DNA of 64,000 nt from NCBI RefSeq assembly GCF_023276655.1, contig NZ_JALGRK010000002.1, forward strand, positions 766,433 to 830,432, written 5' to 3'. The position numbers were made by a program, and so were the translations under genes. Below, piece by piece: positions 63,222 to 64,000 of the stretch (position 1 is its first letter; each line of letters starts with the position of its first letter). A model generated the notes under the pieces. That model did not search any database. It was not told where the DNA came from and saw only the letters and a list, made by a program, of their open reading frames with translations. The DNA is from Olsenella intestinalis (GTDB taxonomy: Bacteria; Actinomycetota; Coriobacteriia; Coriobacteriales; Atopobiaceae).

Positions 63222-64000
63222 CTAGAGCTCGCCGTCCACTCTGCCGCGACGCAGGGCGAGCGCGCCGCAGAGCGCCACGAGGGCGAGAAGGGCGGCAGCC
63301 GCGCTGGGGGCGACGTCGCCGGTGTCGGGCAGGCGCCTCGCGGCAGGCTGCTCCTGCTGCTGGGAGGGCTGCTCCTCGGGCATGGACTGCTCGCTCGTCT
63401 CGTCGTCGGTGAATTCCCAGGTGTTCACGAACTCGGTGTTGTTGATGTCGTAGCTGCCGTTGTCGGAGCCGTCGTTCTGCAGTGTGATCGTGATGTTCTC
63501 CACGCCGGCCCTGCGGAAGAAGCCGTCCGCGGCGTCGAGCGTGTCGGAGAAGGTCTCGTTCTCGCCGAGGGCGGGAACCTCGACGGCGCGCAGCTCCTGG
63601 CCGGTGTCGGCATTGGCGTAGACGAGGCGGGCGCCCTGGGGCACGATGCCGTCGTTGGTGACGGTCGCGGCCACGGACTCCTGGTCGTCCACGACGCGAT
63701 GGTCGACCTCGAGCGAGAGCGACGGGGCGCCGAAGGAGACGGTCTGCGCCGAGCCCGCGTCCTTCTCGCGCTGGATCTTGCCGGCCGTCACCTCGGCACC
63801 CTTGGGCGCGGCGTAGACGGTGAACTCGCGCGCCTTGTCGAAGAAGTCGCGCGGCGGCAGCGTGTAGTCGAAGGTGGCGTTGCCCTCCCCGTCCATGGCG
63901 ACGGCCTCGTCGGTGCTCGCGACCTTGGTGGCAATGCCGTCCTCGAGGACCCAGATGTCGGAGCCGTCGACGTCGAGCATGCCGTCGTTGACGAAGTGGA
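63222..64000 (-). CDS. LPxTG-anchored surface protein, C-terminal part (runs off window)
   Basis: The frame is open to the window edge, giving about 259 residues and lacking the N-terminus. Beta-rich segments (ATFDYTLPPRDFFDKAREFT, VTNDGIVPQGARLVYANADT, ENITITLQNDGSDNGSYDIN) look like immunoglobulin or pilin-type domains such as the VaFE-repeat kind, with a VTNDG motif. A Gln/Glu/Pro-rich spacer follows, then LPDTGDVAPSAAAALLALVA, the sortase signal, hydrophobic helix and RRGR positive tail. It should be linked to peptidoglycan by a sortase. Confidence 0.88.
   Translation of the reverse strand, partial: HFVNDGMLDVDGSDIWVLEDGIATKVASTDEAVAMDGEGNATFDYTLPPRDFFDKAREFTVYAAPKGAEVTAGKIQREKDAGSAQTVSFGAPSLSLEVDHRVVDDQESVAATVTNDGIVPQGARLVYANADTGQELRAVEVPALGENETFSDTLDAADGFFRRAGVENITITLQNDGSDNGSYDINNTEFVNTWEFTDDETSEQSMPEEQPSQQQEQPAARRLPDTGDVAPSAAAALLALVALCGALALRRGRVDGEL

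Overview
The window looks like chromosomal DNA of a high-GC, Gram-positive, anaerobic gut or oral actinobacterium. Coriobacteriia of the Olsenella/Atopobium type is my best guess. The reasons are the GC-rich codon use, an [FeFe]-hydrogenase maturation operon (hydE, hydG, hydF), LPxTG-type wall anchors, DUF5648-type secreted repeats and many BspA-like leucine-rich repeats. Genus assignment is inference.

Layout. (a) 1-826 is the start of an M18 aminopeptidase. (b) 1063-2556 holds an orphan HigA/ImmA-type regulator with a palindromic operator, then HNH-nuclease debris. (c) 2758-30522 is a large accessory island, almost all on the minus strand and probably a few long transcripts read right to left. 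From its 5' side it has: a giant protein with an N-terminal FVTNSSS tag; a 1018-aa protein of unknown function; a 1767-aa DEAH helicase with a DUF1998-type C-terminus; a NERD-domain helicase; two unknown proteins; a decayed paralogue; an LRR protein; a second FVTNSSS-tagged protein; a radical-SAM/SPASM-like enzyme; a small partner; a VWA protein with a metallopeptidase-like N-terminus; a MoxR AAA+ ATPase; and two further cytoplasmic LRR proteins plus a truncated one. (d) 31009-32662 is an IS110-family, IS1111-type insertion sequence with an unusually structured non-coding end. (e) 32768-42847 is a mosaic of an HNH endonuclease, two housekeeping-like genes, a rhamnosidase pseudogene, a lower-GC pair of unknown genes, and two AbiE-type modules whose toxin genes are broken. 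(f) 43051-64000 is ordinary high-GC chromosome: HtpG, an orphan HicB, a UvrA-like ATPase, an exonuclease with a BRCT region, a methyltransferase, a GH3 surface enzyme, a GNAT, the hydE-hydG-hydF-M20 operon, an M6-like membrane protease, an HD hydrolase, a DUF5648-repeat protein and an LPDTG surface protein.

How the genes may work together. The most interesting block is MoxR + VWA/pseudo-metallopeptidase + radical SAM + FVTNSSS-tagged protein + intracellular LRR proteins (2758-14656). MoxR/VWA pairs are usually chaperone-like remodelling machines. Here one is physically joined to a radical-SAM enzyme and to a protein with an N-terminal tag that recurs on an unrelated protein 16 kb away, which suggests modification and/or remodelling of tagged substrates. 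Remnants of at least three genes of this block lie nearby, so the module has duplicated and decayed locally. The helicase trio (17007-27094) resembles a nucleic-acid-targeting defence system; a Druantia type III-like arrangement is the closest known comparison. Together with IS DNA, an HNH nuclease and many antitoxin-like genes this has the features of a defence island.

Limits: all family calls are by eye from motifs. No homology search, structure prediction or GC calculation was run.
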